From NCBI GenBank assembly GCA_964625175.1, contig CAZVAO010000077.1, positions 1 through 11,526 on the forward strand: a DNA stretch of 11,526 bases, given 5' to 3'. The stretch's first letter is position 1, and each line of letters starts with the position of its first letter. The translations under genes and the position numbers were made by a program. The stretch comes from CAZVAO01 sp964625175 (lineage in GTDB: Bacteria > Bacillota > UBA994 > PWPR01). The notes below the pieces were generated by a model. The model was given only the letters and a program-made list of their open reading frames with translations. It did no database searches and was not told the DNA's origin. Below, piece by piece: positions 4,628 through 11,526 of the stretch.

Positions 4628-7402
4628 TTATGGAGTAGGAATCACTGTGGCTTCTTCGGCATTTTTGGCGGCTAATTCAGCCAATTGGTTTAATATATCG
4701 CTTAATTCAGTCTGATAATCCCCATAACTCGCCCAGTCACCACTCTGTGCAGCCGTGATCATCTGGTCATAAAGTGTTTGAGCATAATCGGCTAACTGTA
4801 GAACGGTTGCAGCTAGACCACCTGGATTCTCTGGATTCGGATTGTCATCCTCCGTTGTGCCAAAGATTTTAGCGAGAGCCTTATCAAGGGTTTCTTCCAT
4901 GACTAACTCATCGCCAAACGCCACAACGATCCGCTTCAGTTCTGGTAATCCTTGAGCGGAAGCCTTAAGGTAGATGGGTTCCACATATATGAGAGACTGG
5001 TCAATCGGTATGACCATCATATTACCTCGAATAACCCCTGAACCCTGTTGCGACCAAAGTGTTAACTGCTGGGATATTTCGGTATCTTGGTCGATGCGAT
5101 TCTCAATATTGAGCGTGCCATTGACAAACTCCTGACGAGGGAATTGATAGATGCGCATATCACCATAGTTTTCGCCATCCATGCGAACGGCCATCCAGGC
5201 GACTAAGTTGTTACGTTCAGCTGGCGTGAAAGGAAGCATCATAATAAACTCTTCAACTTCTTCACCTGGCAAACGCATCAATATATATTTCGGATCCACT
5301 TGAACCTGACCGTTTTGTGAATAGATTTCCGTAGCAACTTTCCAAGCATCGTCTTTGTAGAAGAAAGTACTCACGTCGGTCATGTGGTAGTGGAGCAACA
5401 TTTTAGCCTGGATACTGAAAAGATCTTCAGGGTAGCGAATATGCTGCTTCAATGTTTCGGGCATTTCTGCGTAATCCGTAAATAAATTCGGGAAGATCTT
5501 GAGGTAAGTCTGAGCTAATGGATCTTCTGGATTAAACAAGTAGAATGAAGTCGTGCCATTATAGGCATCAATGACGACTTTCACAGAGTTATTAATGTAG
5601 TTGATCCCTTGAATATAAGGTTCTGAATAGGGATAATAACTCGTATACGTGTAGGCATCAATGATCCAGAATAGTCGATTATCATCTATGACCATATAAG
5701 GATCGCTATCGTAAATTAAGAACGGTGCAATCTCTTGTACACGATCAATAATATTACGATTGATTAGCAGTTTACTGTCGGCATTGATATCTTGGTTCAA
5801 AATCATCTTGGTGGTGCTATAGCGGATGCTATAAAGGAGCTTATTGAGGAAAGTCAGCTTGATGCCATCCTCACCATTATAGAAGTCCGTGATTGGTCCA
5901 TTGGCACTTGTGTAATCAATCTCAGGTGTATCGGTATTGGTAATAATGTAATGATCCGTTTGTTCACCAAAATAAATGTCTGGCTGATCAATGATAATAT
6001 CATTGGTGTATGATTTTGGCGGAATCTGGTTCACAAAGAAGGTTGGCAGCCCTTGAGCTGTCGCTTTATTAACCGGTGAAACGACCGCACCCTGTCCGTG
6101 TGTGTACTTCAAGTGTGTGTTGATCCAGGTTTGGGCAGATGCATCCAGTTTGTTGATATCCAATTCGCGGGGACTAACCATGATTTGACGTAAATGACCC
6201 TCTATTATGTAGCGATCGATATCCACATCAAGGAATGAGTAATAAGGGCGAATCGCCTCTATTTGATTGTAAGTGTCAATGAGAGGTCGCAAATCGTGGA
6301 TGCGGATATTATCAACGGTCAAAGCATTGTTATCGAGGTCTTCAAGGGTTAGGTCCGCGTTAGCTGGGAAGAACTCCTCGGAGATGTTCGATAAATTATA
6401 AGCTTGCCGCGTATACGTTATGTTGTTTTGTATATAAGGTCCTTCTTTTTCCAACTCGTTTGGTGTTACCACAAATTGCTGAATAATGGCGGGGTAAACG
6501 GTACCTGCAATCGTACCCAAAGCAATCAGTACGACTGGCACCACAACGAGAATTCTTAAGTTTTTGAGGCGTATGTTAGCTAAGAATAGAATCGCACCTA
6601 CCGCTGCCAAGACGAGCATGAAAAAGAAAACAGGTCTGGATGCATAGAGATCCGTATAACTGGCACCGAAGGCCACACCGCGTGGCGAATACATCAACTG
6701 ATCGGCGTCGAGTTTATAACCGATAGCTCTTACGCCGAGTGTAAAAGCACCCATGATTGATAGGTGAGCGATGGCTGTATTGAACGTGTTTTTAGCAGCG
6801 GGCGATGTTTGGAATTTTTGAAAAAGACCAATAAAATAATAGAGCGCTGCCACAACAAGTGTAACGATGAATGAAATACTCATAATCGTGTTATAGAGAG
6901 AGAGATAAAATGGTAATTTGAAGATGTAGTAGCCAAGATCCGTGTTGAATAATGGATCGACAATACCAAAATTTGTTGCATTAATAAAGCGGGCAAAATC
7001 CATCCAATATTGACTCTCAGAAAAGGCACTGCCAAGACCAAAGAATGCCGCTACGATTAGGACGATGAGACCTGCATTTTTACTTTGCAGGAATTCCGCT
7101 ATGTAATCCGTTGTACTAAGGCGTTTCTCAAGATATTCAATGTTATCCGCATCGAATTCGTGAACATGAGGGGTTTTGGCAATAAGTTTACGAACAATTG
7201 TTAAATTAACATAGACGATAGCAAAAACAATAAGACCTATAATTCCGCCGGCAATTATTTTTAGGAATAATGTTTTGGTAAAGATGTCACCAAAATTTAC
7301 AGAATCAAACCATACCCAATCTGTGTATAGTCCTAAAAATTGAGTAAGGATAAGTCCAATTATAAATAGTGCTACCAGAATCTGAATTAAGCGATTACGC
7401 AC
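4628..7402 (-). CDS. UPF0182 family large membrane protein (COG1615)
   Basis: A 924-residue protein of the UPF0182 family, whose members are usually about 900-1000 residues, so it is full length. Seven predicted membrane helices lie in the N-terminal third (about residues 5-24, 47-68, 110-127, 168-192, 208-227, 257-276, 283-303). They are followed by a large domain, probably outside the membrane, that starts at the conserved 'TPNELEKEGPYIQNNI' (about 313) and includes 'GQVQVDPKYILMRLPG' and 'YVEPIYLKA'. A linker rich in Asn and Pro precedes a C-terminal helical segment with 'GDWASYGDYQ'. The start is GTG (7400-7402), set by GGAGGT on the minus strand (7416-7411) eight bases away; an overlapping ATG in another frame stops after five codons. 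An extended -10 promoter lies just upstream and a terminator follows the stop. No biochemical function is known for the family. Confidence 0.93.
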   Translation of the reverse strand: MRNRLIQILVALFIIGLILTQFLGLYTDWVWFDSVNFGDIFTKTLFLKIIAGGIIGLIVFAIVYVNLTIVRKLIAKTPHVHEFDADNIEYLEKRLSTTDYIAEFLQSKNAGLIVLIVAAFFGLGSAFSESQYWMDFARFINATNFGIVDPLFNTDLGYYIFKLPFYLSLYNTIMSISFIVTLVVAALYYFIGLFQKFQTSPAAKNTFNTAIAHLSIMGAFTLGVRAIGYKLDADQLMYSPRGVAFGASYTDLYASRPVFFFMLVLAAVGAILFLANIRLKNLRILVVVPVVLIALGTIAGTVYPAIIQQFVVTPNELEKEGPYIQNNITYTRQAYNLSNISEEFFPANADLTLEDLDNNALTVDNIRIHDLRPLIDTYNQIEAIRPYYSFLDVDIDRYIIEGHLRQIMVSPRELDINKLDASAQTWINTHLKYTHGQGAVVSPVNKATAQGLPTFFVNQIPPKSYTNDIIIDQPDIYFGEQTDHYIITNTDTPEIDYTSANGPITDFYNGEDGIKLTFLNKLLYSIRYSTTKMILNQDINADSKLLINRNIIDRVQEIAPFLIYDSDPYMVIDDNRLFWIIDAYTYTSYYPYSEPYIQGINYINNSVKVVIDAYNGTTSFYLFNPEDPLAQTYLKIFPNLFTDYAEMPETLKQHIRYPEDLFSIQAKMLLHYHMTDVSTFFYKDDAWKVATEIYSQNGQVQVDPKYILMRLPGEEVEEFIMMLPFTPAERNNLVAWMAVRMDGENYGDMRIYQFPRQEFVNGTLNIENRIDQDTEISQQLTLWSQQGSGVIRGNMMVIPIDQSLIYVEPIYLKASAQGLPELKRIVVAFGDELVMEETLDKALAKIFGTTEDDNPNPENPGGLAATVLQLADYAQTLYDQMITAAQSGDWASYGDYQTELSDILNQLAELAAKNAEEATVIPTP

Positions 7403-7433
7403 ATTTATGCACCTCCATAAATATTCTACCTAG

Positions 7434-7462
7434 ATTATACCACGTATGATGATGCTTAAACA
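7434..7462 (-). promoter_or_regulatory. Extended -10 promoter of the UPF0182 gene
   Basis: On the minus strand TGGTATAAT (7442-7434) gives a perfect -10 with the extended TGn element, 31 bases before the GTG start. The -35 at 17-base spacing is poor (TGTTTA, 7462-7457), which is usual for extended -10 promoters. The rest of the 204-bp divergent gap is AT-rich and holds only this and the opposing promoter. Confidence 0.65.
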
Positions 7463-7557
7463 TTATTTTATGAATTGCTGTATATATCTTGTGGTCATTT
7501 AAGATTGATAAAGAATTTGTGAAAAAAAAAGTACATTCAAGCTTCATGTAGGACTAT

Positions 7558-7580
7558 TCTAGAGTATAATATAATCTAGA
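7558..7580. promoter_or_regulatory. Promoter region of the PP2C operon embedded in a 23-bp inverted repeat
   Basis: Two overlapping TATAAT hexamers (7565-7570 and 7570-7575, plus strand) mark the -10 region. No convincing -35 lies at 16-18 bases (best is TTCATG, 7543-7548). The element is flanked by two TCTAGA copies (7558-7563, 7575-7580); across the 23 bases 10 of 11 symmetric positions pair. A weak -35 combined with symmetry over the -10 suggests control by a DNA-binding protein, though this is inference. Confidence 0.55.
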
Positions 7581-7606
7581 TAATAAAGAAGAAGGGTGAG
7601 TCGATT

Positions 7607-8356
7607 ATGACGAGAATGGCTGTCCAAGTTGCAGTGCGTAAGGTTGATAAATATGCGGTGACGACTGGAGGGGATAGTGTAGAAATAATTGAGCGCCCTA
7701 AAGGAGGCATATCGGTTGTTCTGGCAGATGGCCAGGGGAGTGGACCTTCCGCTAAGAAAACCAGTGCTGGAGTCGTCAATACCATCATCGGGTTAATCGG
7801 TGATGGGGTTCGTGATGGGTCAGCAGCCCGAGCAGCACATGATAAACTGTTTGCTGCACGACAAGGTAAAGTATCCTCAACTCTTGTTATCGCCTCTGCA
7901 GATTTACATACTCAGACGATTGTGATTTCCCGCAATGGCAACTGTCCTGTTTTTGTGTGGGATGAAGATGGCAATCATACGATCTATAATGAGGATATCC
8001 CCTCTATCGGATTTCATTATGAAATGAAACCTCAGATTAATGAAGTTAACTTTGCGGATTATGTAACGGTTGTAGCAGTAAGTGATGGGATCACAAGTGC
8101 AGGGAAGCGTTATAATAATCAACTTAAACTGAACCAAATCACTGAGATTGTTGAGCAAGGAAGAAATAACGGTAACAATTGTGATGAGATGGCTGATGAA
8201 ATCATCAACTTAGCAATCCGATTAGACCATAAGAAAGCGGGCGATGATATGAGTGTTTTTGTATTAACCGTAGGTGAAATCAGTGAAGATGTTTTGATCA
8301 GAGAAATGGGGCTAACCGTCCCATATTCCTTAAGTTATTATGGCAAGAATCGATGA
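7607..8356 (+). CDS. Stand-alone PP2C/SpoIIE-type serine/threonine phosphatase domain protein
   Basis: A 249-residue soluble protein consisting of one PP2C-like (SpoIIE/RsbX-type) phosphatase domain, which removes phosphate from Ser/Thr of partner proteins using two Mn/Mg ions. Metal-binding aspartates are visible in order: D41 in 'VVLADGQGSG', D160 in 'VAVSDGITSAG', and D213/D214 in 'GDDMSVFVL'. The 'SSTLVIASADL' strand and 'ISRNGNCPVFV' are also typical. It has no sensor, GAF, HAMP or membrane domain, unlike RsbU or SpoIIE, so it must be controlled by partners or expression. The ATG at 7607 is preceded by AAGGGTGAG (7592-7600); an alternative ATG at 7616 is possible. Its last 17 bases overlap the P-loop gene. 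The target is unknown: there is no anti-sigma-factor antagonist or kinase gene of the SpoIIAB/RsbW type in the window. Confidence 0.88.
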   Translation: MTRMAVQVAVRKVDKYAVTTGGDSVEIIERPKGGISVVLADGQGSGPSAKKTSAGVVNTIIGLIGDGVRDGSAARAAHDKLFAARQGKVSSTLVIASADLHTQTIVISRNGNCPVFVWDEDGNHTIYNEDIPSIGFHYEMKPQINEVNFADYVTVVAVSDGITSAGKRYNNQLKLNQITEIVEQGRNNGNNCDEMADEIINLAIRLDHKKAGDDMSVFVLTVGEISEDVLIREMGLTVPYSLSYYGKNR

Positions 8357-8714
8357 TCGGCACCCCTTAATCATAATTGTGGGGAATTGTTGCTCTGGCA
8401 AAACCACTTTGGCCAGTCGTTTACAGCAAATGGGGTATAATGCGCACAGTTGCTTACAAGAGCATTCCCGCGCACCACGTCTGTGGAATAGACATAAGCC
8501 CGATATTTTAATCGTGCTCTATTGTACCGTTGAAACGGCACAGCGCCGTCGCACAATTTCTTGGGGCAAAACCCGTTGGTTGGCACAGCAAGATATTTTA
8601 CAAGATGCCCGCGCCAATGCTCATTTATTCATTGAAACGGATGAGATGAGTCGGGAGGAAGTTTTGGCTGAGGCCTTGCACTATATAGAGAATTGGAGAA
8701 TGAAAGATGAATAG
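8340..8714 (+). CDS. Small P-loop NTPase, kinase-like, function unknown
   Basis: A 124-residue protein with a clear Walker A motif, GNCCSGKT (residues 15-22), after a hydrophobic strand (LIIIVG). A second hydrophobic strand 'DILIVLYC' (55-62) may carry the Walker B equivalent; it is followed by an Arg-rich segment (ETAQRRR, 65-71) like the lid of small-molecule kinases. The end 'HLFIETDEMSREEVLAEALHYI' resembles the C-terminus of nucleotide or shikimate-type kinases. At 124 residues it is shorter than those enzymes (about 170-220), so the substrate domain is reduced. It starts inside the phosphatase gene (17-base overlap) with no strong ribosome binding site, suggesting translational coupling, and overlaps the HD gene by 8 bases. 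I do not recognise a named family; 'ATP- or GTP-binding, probably phosphoryl-transferring' is as far as the sequence goes. Confidence 0.75.
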   Translation: MARIDDRHPLIIIVGNCCSGKTTLASRLQQMGYNAHSCLQEHSRAPRLWNRHKPDILIVLYCTVETAQRRRTISWGKTRWLAQQDILQDARANAHLFIETDEMSREEVLAEALHYIENWRMKDE

Positions 8715-9378
8715 CATTACTTTAAAAGAAGTTCGTATGTTACCTCAGGTTCGTGCATATATTGAGAAGGGTAACGAGTTTTTAGGCATTAAAGGCTATA
8801 CCGATCATGGTTTACGGCATGCCGGTGTTGTGAGTAATTTGGCAGGCAGTATCCTCCGCCAACTCAACTACCCTGATCGCCTTTGTGAACTCGCTGAGAT
8901 TGCAGGCTATCTCCATGATATTGGCAATTTTATAAGTCGGACAGAACATGGCCAGACAGGGGCAATTATCGCCATGCGGATACTTGAACAATTGGAAATG
9001 GATTTCGATGAAATCGCTGTGATCACCGCTGCAATTGGCAATCATGAGGAGATTAATGGAACCGTATTTAATGAGGTCTCAGCCGCCTTAATTCTCGCTG
9101 ATAAATCAGATGTACATCGCTCACGAGTGCGCAACAAAGATATGGCTACGTTCGACATTCACGATCGCGTTAATTATGCCGCGCAGCGATCCTCTCTTGA
9201 GGTCAGTTTTGATTCAGAAGGGGCACACACGGTATTAGATATCACAATCGACCGCGAAATATCCCAAGTGATGGAATATTTCGAGATATTCTTAAGTCGT
9301 ATGATGATGTGTAGGCGTGCTGCCAGTTTTTTAAATTCAAAATTTAATTTAATTATTAATGATTATCAGCTAATGTAA
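8707..9378 (+). CDS. HD-domain metal-dependent phosphohydrolase
   Basis: A 223-residue soluble HD-superfamily protein. The metal site is visible as H38 ('TDHGLRHAGVV'), H70-D71 ('GYLHDIGNF'), H81 ('RTEHGQTG'), H113 ('AIGNHEE') and D132 ('LILADKSDVHRSRVRN'). The additional histidines beyond H...HD...D suggest a two-metal site. HD proteins hydrolyse nucleotides, cyclic nucleotides or alarmone-like phosphates; there is no second catalytic or sensor domain, so the substrate is open. The C-terminal part (about 145-223) is less conserved and ends in an AT-rich stretch. The ATG at 8707 is supported by GGAG (8695-8698), eight bases upstream. It is the last gene of the PP2C/P-loop/HD operon; no clear terminator follows, and the secD promoter begins 12 bases after the stop. 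Confidence 0.88.
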   Translation: MNSITLKEVRMLPQVRAYIEKGNEFLGIKGYTDHGLRHAGVVSNLAGSILRQLNYPDRLCELAEIAGYLHDIGNFISRTEHGQTGAIIAMRILEQLEMDFDEIAVITAAIGNHEEINGTVFNEVSAALILADKSDVHRSRVRNKDMATFDIHDRVNYAAQRSSLEVSFDSEGAHTVLDITIDREISQVMEYFEIFLSRMMMCRRAASFLNSKFNLIINDYQLM

Positions 9379-9389
9379 AGACATCTGCA

Positions 9390-9419
9390 TTGACATCAGT
9401 TTTATTAGCAGGTTATAAT
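9390..9419 (+). promoter_or_regulatory. Strong sigma-A promoter of secD-secF
   Basis: A perfect TTGACA (9390-9395) and perfect TATAAT (9414-9419) are 18 bases apart, predicting a start near 9426 and a leader of about 28 bases to the secD ATG at 9454. The upstream ATG at 9418 lies inside the -10 and cannot be the translation start for this transcript. Confidence 0.85.
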
Positions 9420-9453
9420 GTTTAGGTCTGTTTTATGGAGAGGAGAAAAGTAT

Positions 9454-10692
9454 ATGCGCTCATCAAGAAGCAAAATTGCATTAGTGATTTTAATCTCGAT
9501 TATCGGAGCACTAGGTGCTTATGTTTATTTTATGGTAGCGAGTCAAAACGCCGTTAACTTAGGACTTGACCTTGAAGGGGGAGTCTATGTTTTGCTTGAG
9601 GCTCAACCAGTCGATGGTATGACAGTTGACCGAACGGATTTGGAACAAGCACAAGCGATTATTCGCAATCGTGTTGACGAACTTGGTACCCGTGAACCAG
9701 AGATTACAATTGAGGGGACCGACCGCATTCGAGTGGCCATTCCTGGCGTTGCTGATCAGGAGCAGGTTTTAGATTTAGTTGGTCAAACCGCTATGTTAGA
9801 GTTTAAATCACTAGATATTGTAGATGGTAGTCCTGTTTATACGACCTTGATTACGGGGAGCTCTTTAGAAGATGCCGCAGTCAAATTCGATGAATTTGGT
9901 AAGCCTTATGTCTCATTGACCCTTGATGCTGAAGGTGGCGCCATTATGAAAGCGTTTACAGCATCCCATATTGGTGATCGACTGATCATTGCGCTCGATG
10001 ATGAACCCATCTCGACGCCTGTTATTAATGGTGAAGTTAGCACAGATGCTGCTATTAGTGGCGGAGATATGACCGACGAGTCTGCTGCAAAACTAGCACT
10101 CTTGTTACGATCTGGATCATTACCAATTCCTTTAGTCTCTCTTGAAACACGATCGATTGGACCTGGTCTAGGGCAGGATTCGTTAAATACGAGTCTAAAT
10201 GCTGGTATGATCGGTGCTATTCTGGTGCTGTTATTTATGGTTGTTTATTATCGTGGCTTTGGCTTAATTGCCGATATCGCACTTGTATCCTATTTATCAC
10301 TAGCCTTACTGGGACTGATTTTAACGGATTCAACCCTTACTTTACCAGGTATTGCTGGTTTAATTCTTGGTATTGGTATGGCAGTTGATGCGAATATTAT
10401 CATTTTCGAACGCGTTAAAGATGAAATCCGCAACGGCCGTTCAATGGGTTCTGCAATTGAAACGGGTTTCTCACGGGCAATTGTCACAATCCTTGATGCC
10501 AATGTGACCACCTTAATTGCTGCTGGCGTACTTTATTGGTTTGGCACAGGCCCAATCAGGGGATTTGCCATTACCTTAACGATGAGTATTTTAGCGAGTA
10601 TGATTACAGCGGTATTTGTAACGCGTTGGCTGTTGCGCTTACTGGTTAATAGCCAATTGATTAAAACTAAAGCGTCTATCGGGCGCGTGTAA
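9454..10692 (+). CDS. secD: Protein translocase subunit SecD
   Basis: A 412-residue SecD, part of the SecDF accessory complex that uses the proton gradient to pull proteins through SecYEG. One membrane helix (about 7-28) is followed by the extracytoplasmic P1 region with 'NLGLDLEGGVYVLLEA' (35-50), 'IIRNRVDELGTREPEI' (69-84) and 'VAIPGVADQEQV' (94-105). The C-terminal half has five more helices including the conserved 'GIGMAVDANIIIFERVKDEI' (306-325). The length is typical for compact Clostridia-type SecD; the E. coli protein (615) has a larger extracytoplasmic domain. The start at 9454 is chosen for AGGAG (9441-9445), eight bases upstream, and because the earlier in-frame ATG (9418) sits in the promoter -10. 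secF begins 12 bases after the stop. No yajC gene precedes it here. Confidence 0.96.
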   Translation: MRSSRSKIALVILISIIGALGAYVYFMVASQNAVNLGLDLEGGVYVLLEAQPVDGMTVDRTDLEQAQAIIRNRVDELGTREPEITIEGTDRIRVAIPGVADQEQVLDLVGQTAMLEFKSLDIVDGSPVYTTLITGSSLEDAAVKFDEFGKPYVSLTLDAEGGAIMKAFTASHIGDRLIIALDDEPISTPVINGEVSTDAAISGGDMTDESAAKLALLLRSGSLPIPLVSLETRSIGPGLGQDSLNTSLNAGMIGAILVLLFMVVYYRGFGLIADIALVSYLSLALLGLILTDSTLTLPGIAGLILGIGMAVDANIIIFERVKDEIRNGRSMGSAIETGFSRAIVTILDANVTTLIAAGVLYWFGTGPIRGFAITLTMSILASMITAVFVTRWLLRLLVNSQLIKTKASIGRV

Positions 10693-10704
10693 GGGGGCAG
10701 AGCA

Positions 10705-11526
10705 ATGAAAATAGAAATTATTAAGAATCGCAAAATCTTTTATATGATCTCTGCCATTATACTGATCGTTGGGTTAGGTTCCCTGTTGTTTCGTGGGCTA
10801 AATTTAGGTATTGATTTTTCCAGTGGAACAATTCTGGTTCTGGATTTACAAGAAGAGTTTGATACCGGTGCTGTTAGGGAAATATTAAGCGGTGTTGAAT
10901 TGACCCAGGAGCCGGTGATTCGCTCAGTCGGTGAAGGCACCTTGATTCAGATTAAGACGGAAACACTCACTTCAGAAAAGCGTCAAGAAGTGCTTAATAC
11001 GTTGAGAGAGGTATATCCGGAGTTTACCTTAGAGAGTGCGGATCAGGTTGATCCCGTTTTTGGCAAAGAATTAGCGACCCAAGCATTATGGGCCTTGCTC
11101 ATTGCTAATTTTCTAATGGTACTCTATATTACTTGGCGTTTTGAATTCAAATTTGCAATTGCTGCCATCTTAGCGCTTTTACACGATGTTGTTGTCGTTC
11201 TAACCATATTCTCAATCACTCAAATTGAAATTAACAGCAGTTTTGTAGCTGCTATATTGCTAATTGTGGGTTACTCAATCAATGATACAATCGTTATTTT
11301 TGATCGAATTAGAGAGAATATCAAGAATCGCAAACGTGGAGAAGAACTTGATGTGATTGTCAATAATAGTTTGCAGCAGACCATGCAACGTTCGATTAAT
11401 ACCTCTTTAACAACGTTATTAGCGGTAGGTGCACTCTTATTCCTAGGTGGAACAACACTAAGACCGTTCGCTTTAGCATTGTTTGTGGGAATTATCAGTG
11501 GAACTTATTCATCGATTTTCTTTGCC
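10705..11526 (+). CDS. secF: Protein translocase subunit SecF, 3'-truncated by window end
   Basis: The frame from ATG 10705 stays open for 274 codons to the window edge; the missing part should be short, since SecF is usually about 290-320 residues. Features: a first membrane helix (about 12-29), the hallmark 'GLNLGIDFSSGT' (31-42), a P-domain ending near residue 120, then further helices including 'VGYSINDTIVIFDRIREN' (188-205), the SecF counterpart of the conserved helix seen in SecD, and a last helix at about 255-274. SecF pairs with SecD to drive late steps of protein export. AGGGGG (10692-10697) is the ribosome binding site, seven bases before the ATG and overlapping the secD stop, so the two genes are co-transcribed from the promoter at 9390. 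Confidence 0.96.
   Translation, partial: MKIEIIKNRKIFYMISAIILIVGLGSLLFRGLNLGIDFSSGTILVLDLQEEFDTGAVREILSGVELTQEPVIRSVGEGTLIQIKTETLTSEKRQEVLNTLREVYPEFTLESADQVDPVFGKELATQALWALLIANFLMVLYITWRFEFKFAIAAILALLHDVVVVLTIFSITQIEINSSFVAAILLIVGYSINDTIVIFDRIRENIKNRKRGEELDVIVNNSLQQTMQRSINTSLTTLLAVGALLFLGGTTLRPFALALFVGIISGTYSSIFFA

Noticed and set aside
7535..7575. Sigma-H or Spo0A-type control of the PP2C gene, suggested by its SpoIIE-like domain
   Set aside because: No TGTCGAA-type box and no GAAT -10 at the right distance from the AGGA at 7550-7553; the doubled TATAAT looks like sigma-A.
9418..9453. Longer SecD start at the ATG at 9418
   Set aside because: That ATG overlaps the TATAAT of a near-perfect promoter, and the ATG at 9454 has AGGAG at proper spacing.
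1..11526. Mobile elements, CRISPR arrays, tRNA or rRNA genes
   Set aside because: Reading both strands showed no transposase or integrase, no regularly spaced repeats and no cloverleaf or rRNA-like sequence.

Overview
The window looks like an ordinary chromosomal stretch of a low-to-moderate GC Bacillota, most likely an anaerobic member of Clostridia. The reasons are AGGAG-type ribosome binding sites before nearly every gene, sigma-A style promoters (TTGACA/TATAAT), intrinsic terminators, separate secD and secF genes, a SpoIIE-type phosphatase domain and a corrinoid/iron-sulfur reductive-dehalogenase-like protein. No genus can be named from the sequence. No insertion sequence, phage gene, tRNA, rRNA or CRISPR array is visible.

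Layout. (1) 1-2379, plus strand: the 3' part of a ThiF/MoeB/HesA-type E1-like protein, a metal-dependent amidohydrolase and a TrhA/hemolysin III membrane protein lie 10-11 bp apart as one operon closed by a terminator at 2396-2426. (2) 2380-3692: a regulatory region with palindromes and a putative promoter leads into a cytoplasmic RdhA-like protein with two [4Fe-4S] cluster motifs and neither a Tat signal nor an rdhB partner. (3) 3697-4542: a two-CBS-domain protein (minus strand) converges on the rdhA-like gene. It has a clear promoter with a 12-bp palindrome in its spacer, and diverges from a small DUF1232-like membrane protein. (4) 4571-7402: a bidirectional terminator, then the large UPF0182 membrane protein on the minus strand, starting with GTG. 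(5) 7403-9378: a divergent promoter region drives a tightly overlapping three-gene operon of a stand-alone PP2C/SpoIIE phosphatase domain, a small P-loop kinase-like protein and an HD-domain phosphohydrolase. (6) 9390-11526: a strong promoter starts secD and secF, the accessory SecDF pair of the Sec translocase; secF runs off the window end.

How the genes relate. secD-secF form one export machine. The PP2C, P-loop and HD genes overlap and are probably co-translated; I infer a small signalling or nucleotide-handling module of unknown target. The ThiF-like, amidohydrolase and TrhA genes are co-transcribed, but no shared pathway can be read from the sequence.

The best candidates for something undescribed are the PP2C/P-loop/HD operon with a near-palindromic element over its -10 region, the solitary cytoplasmic RdhA-like protein with its own operator-like palindrome, and UPF0182, a large family without an assigned function.
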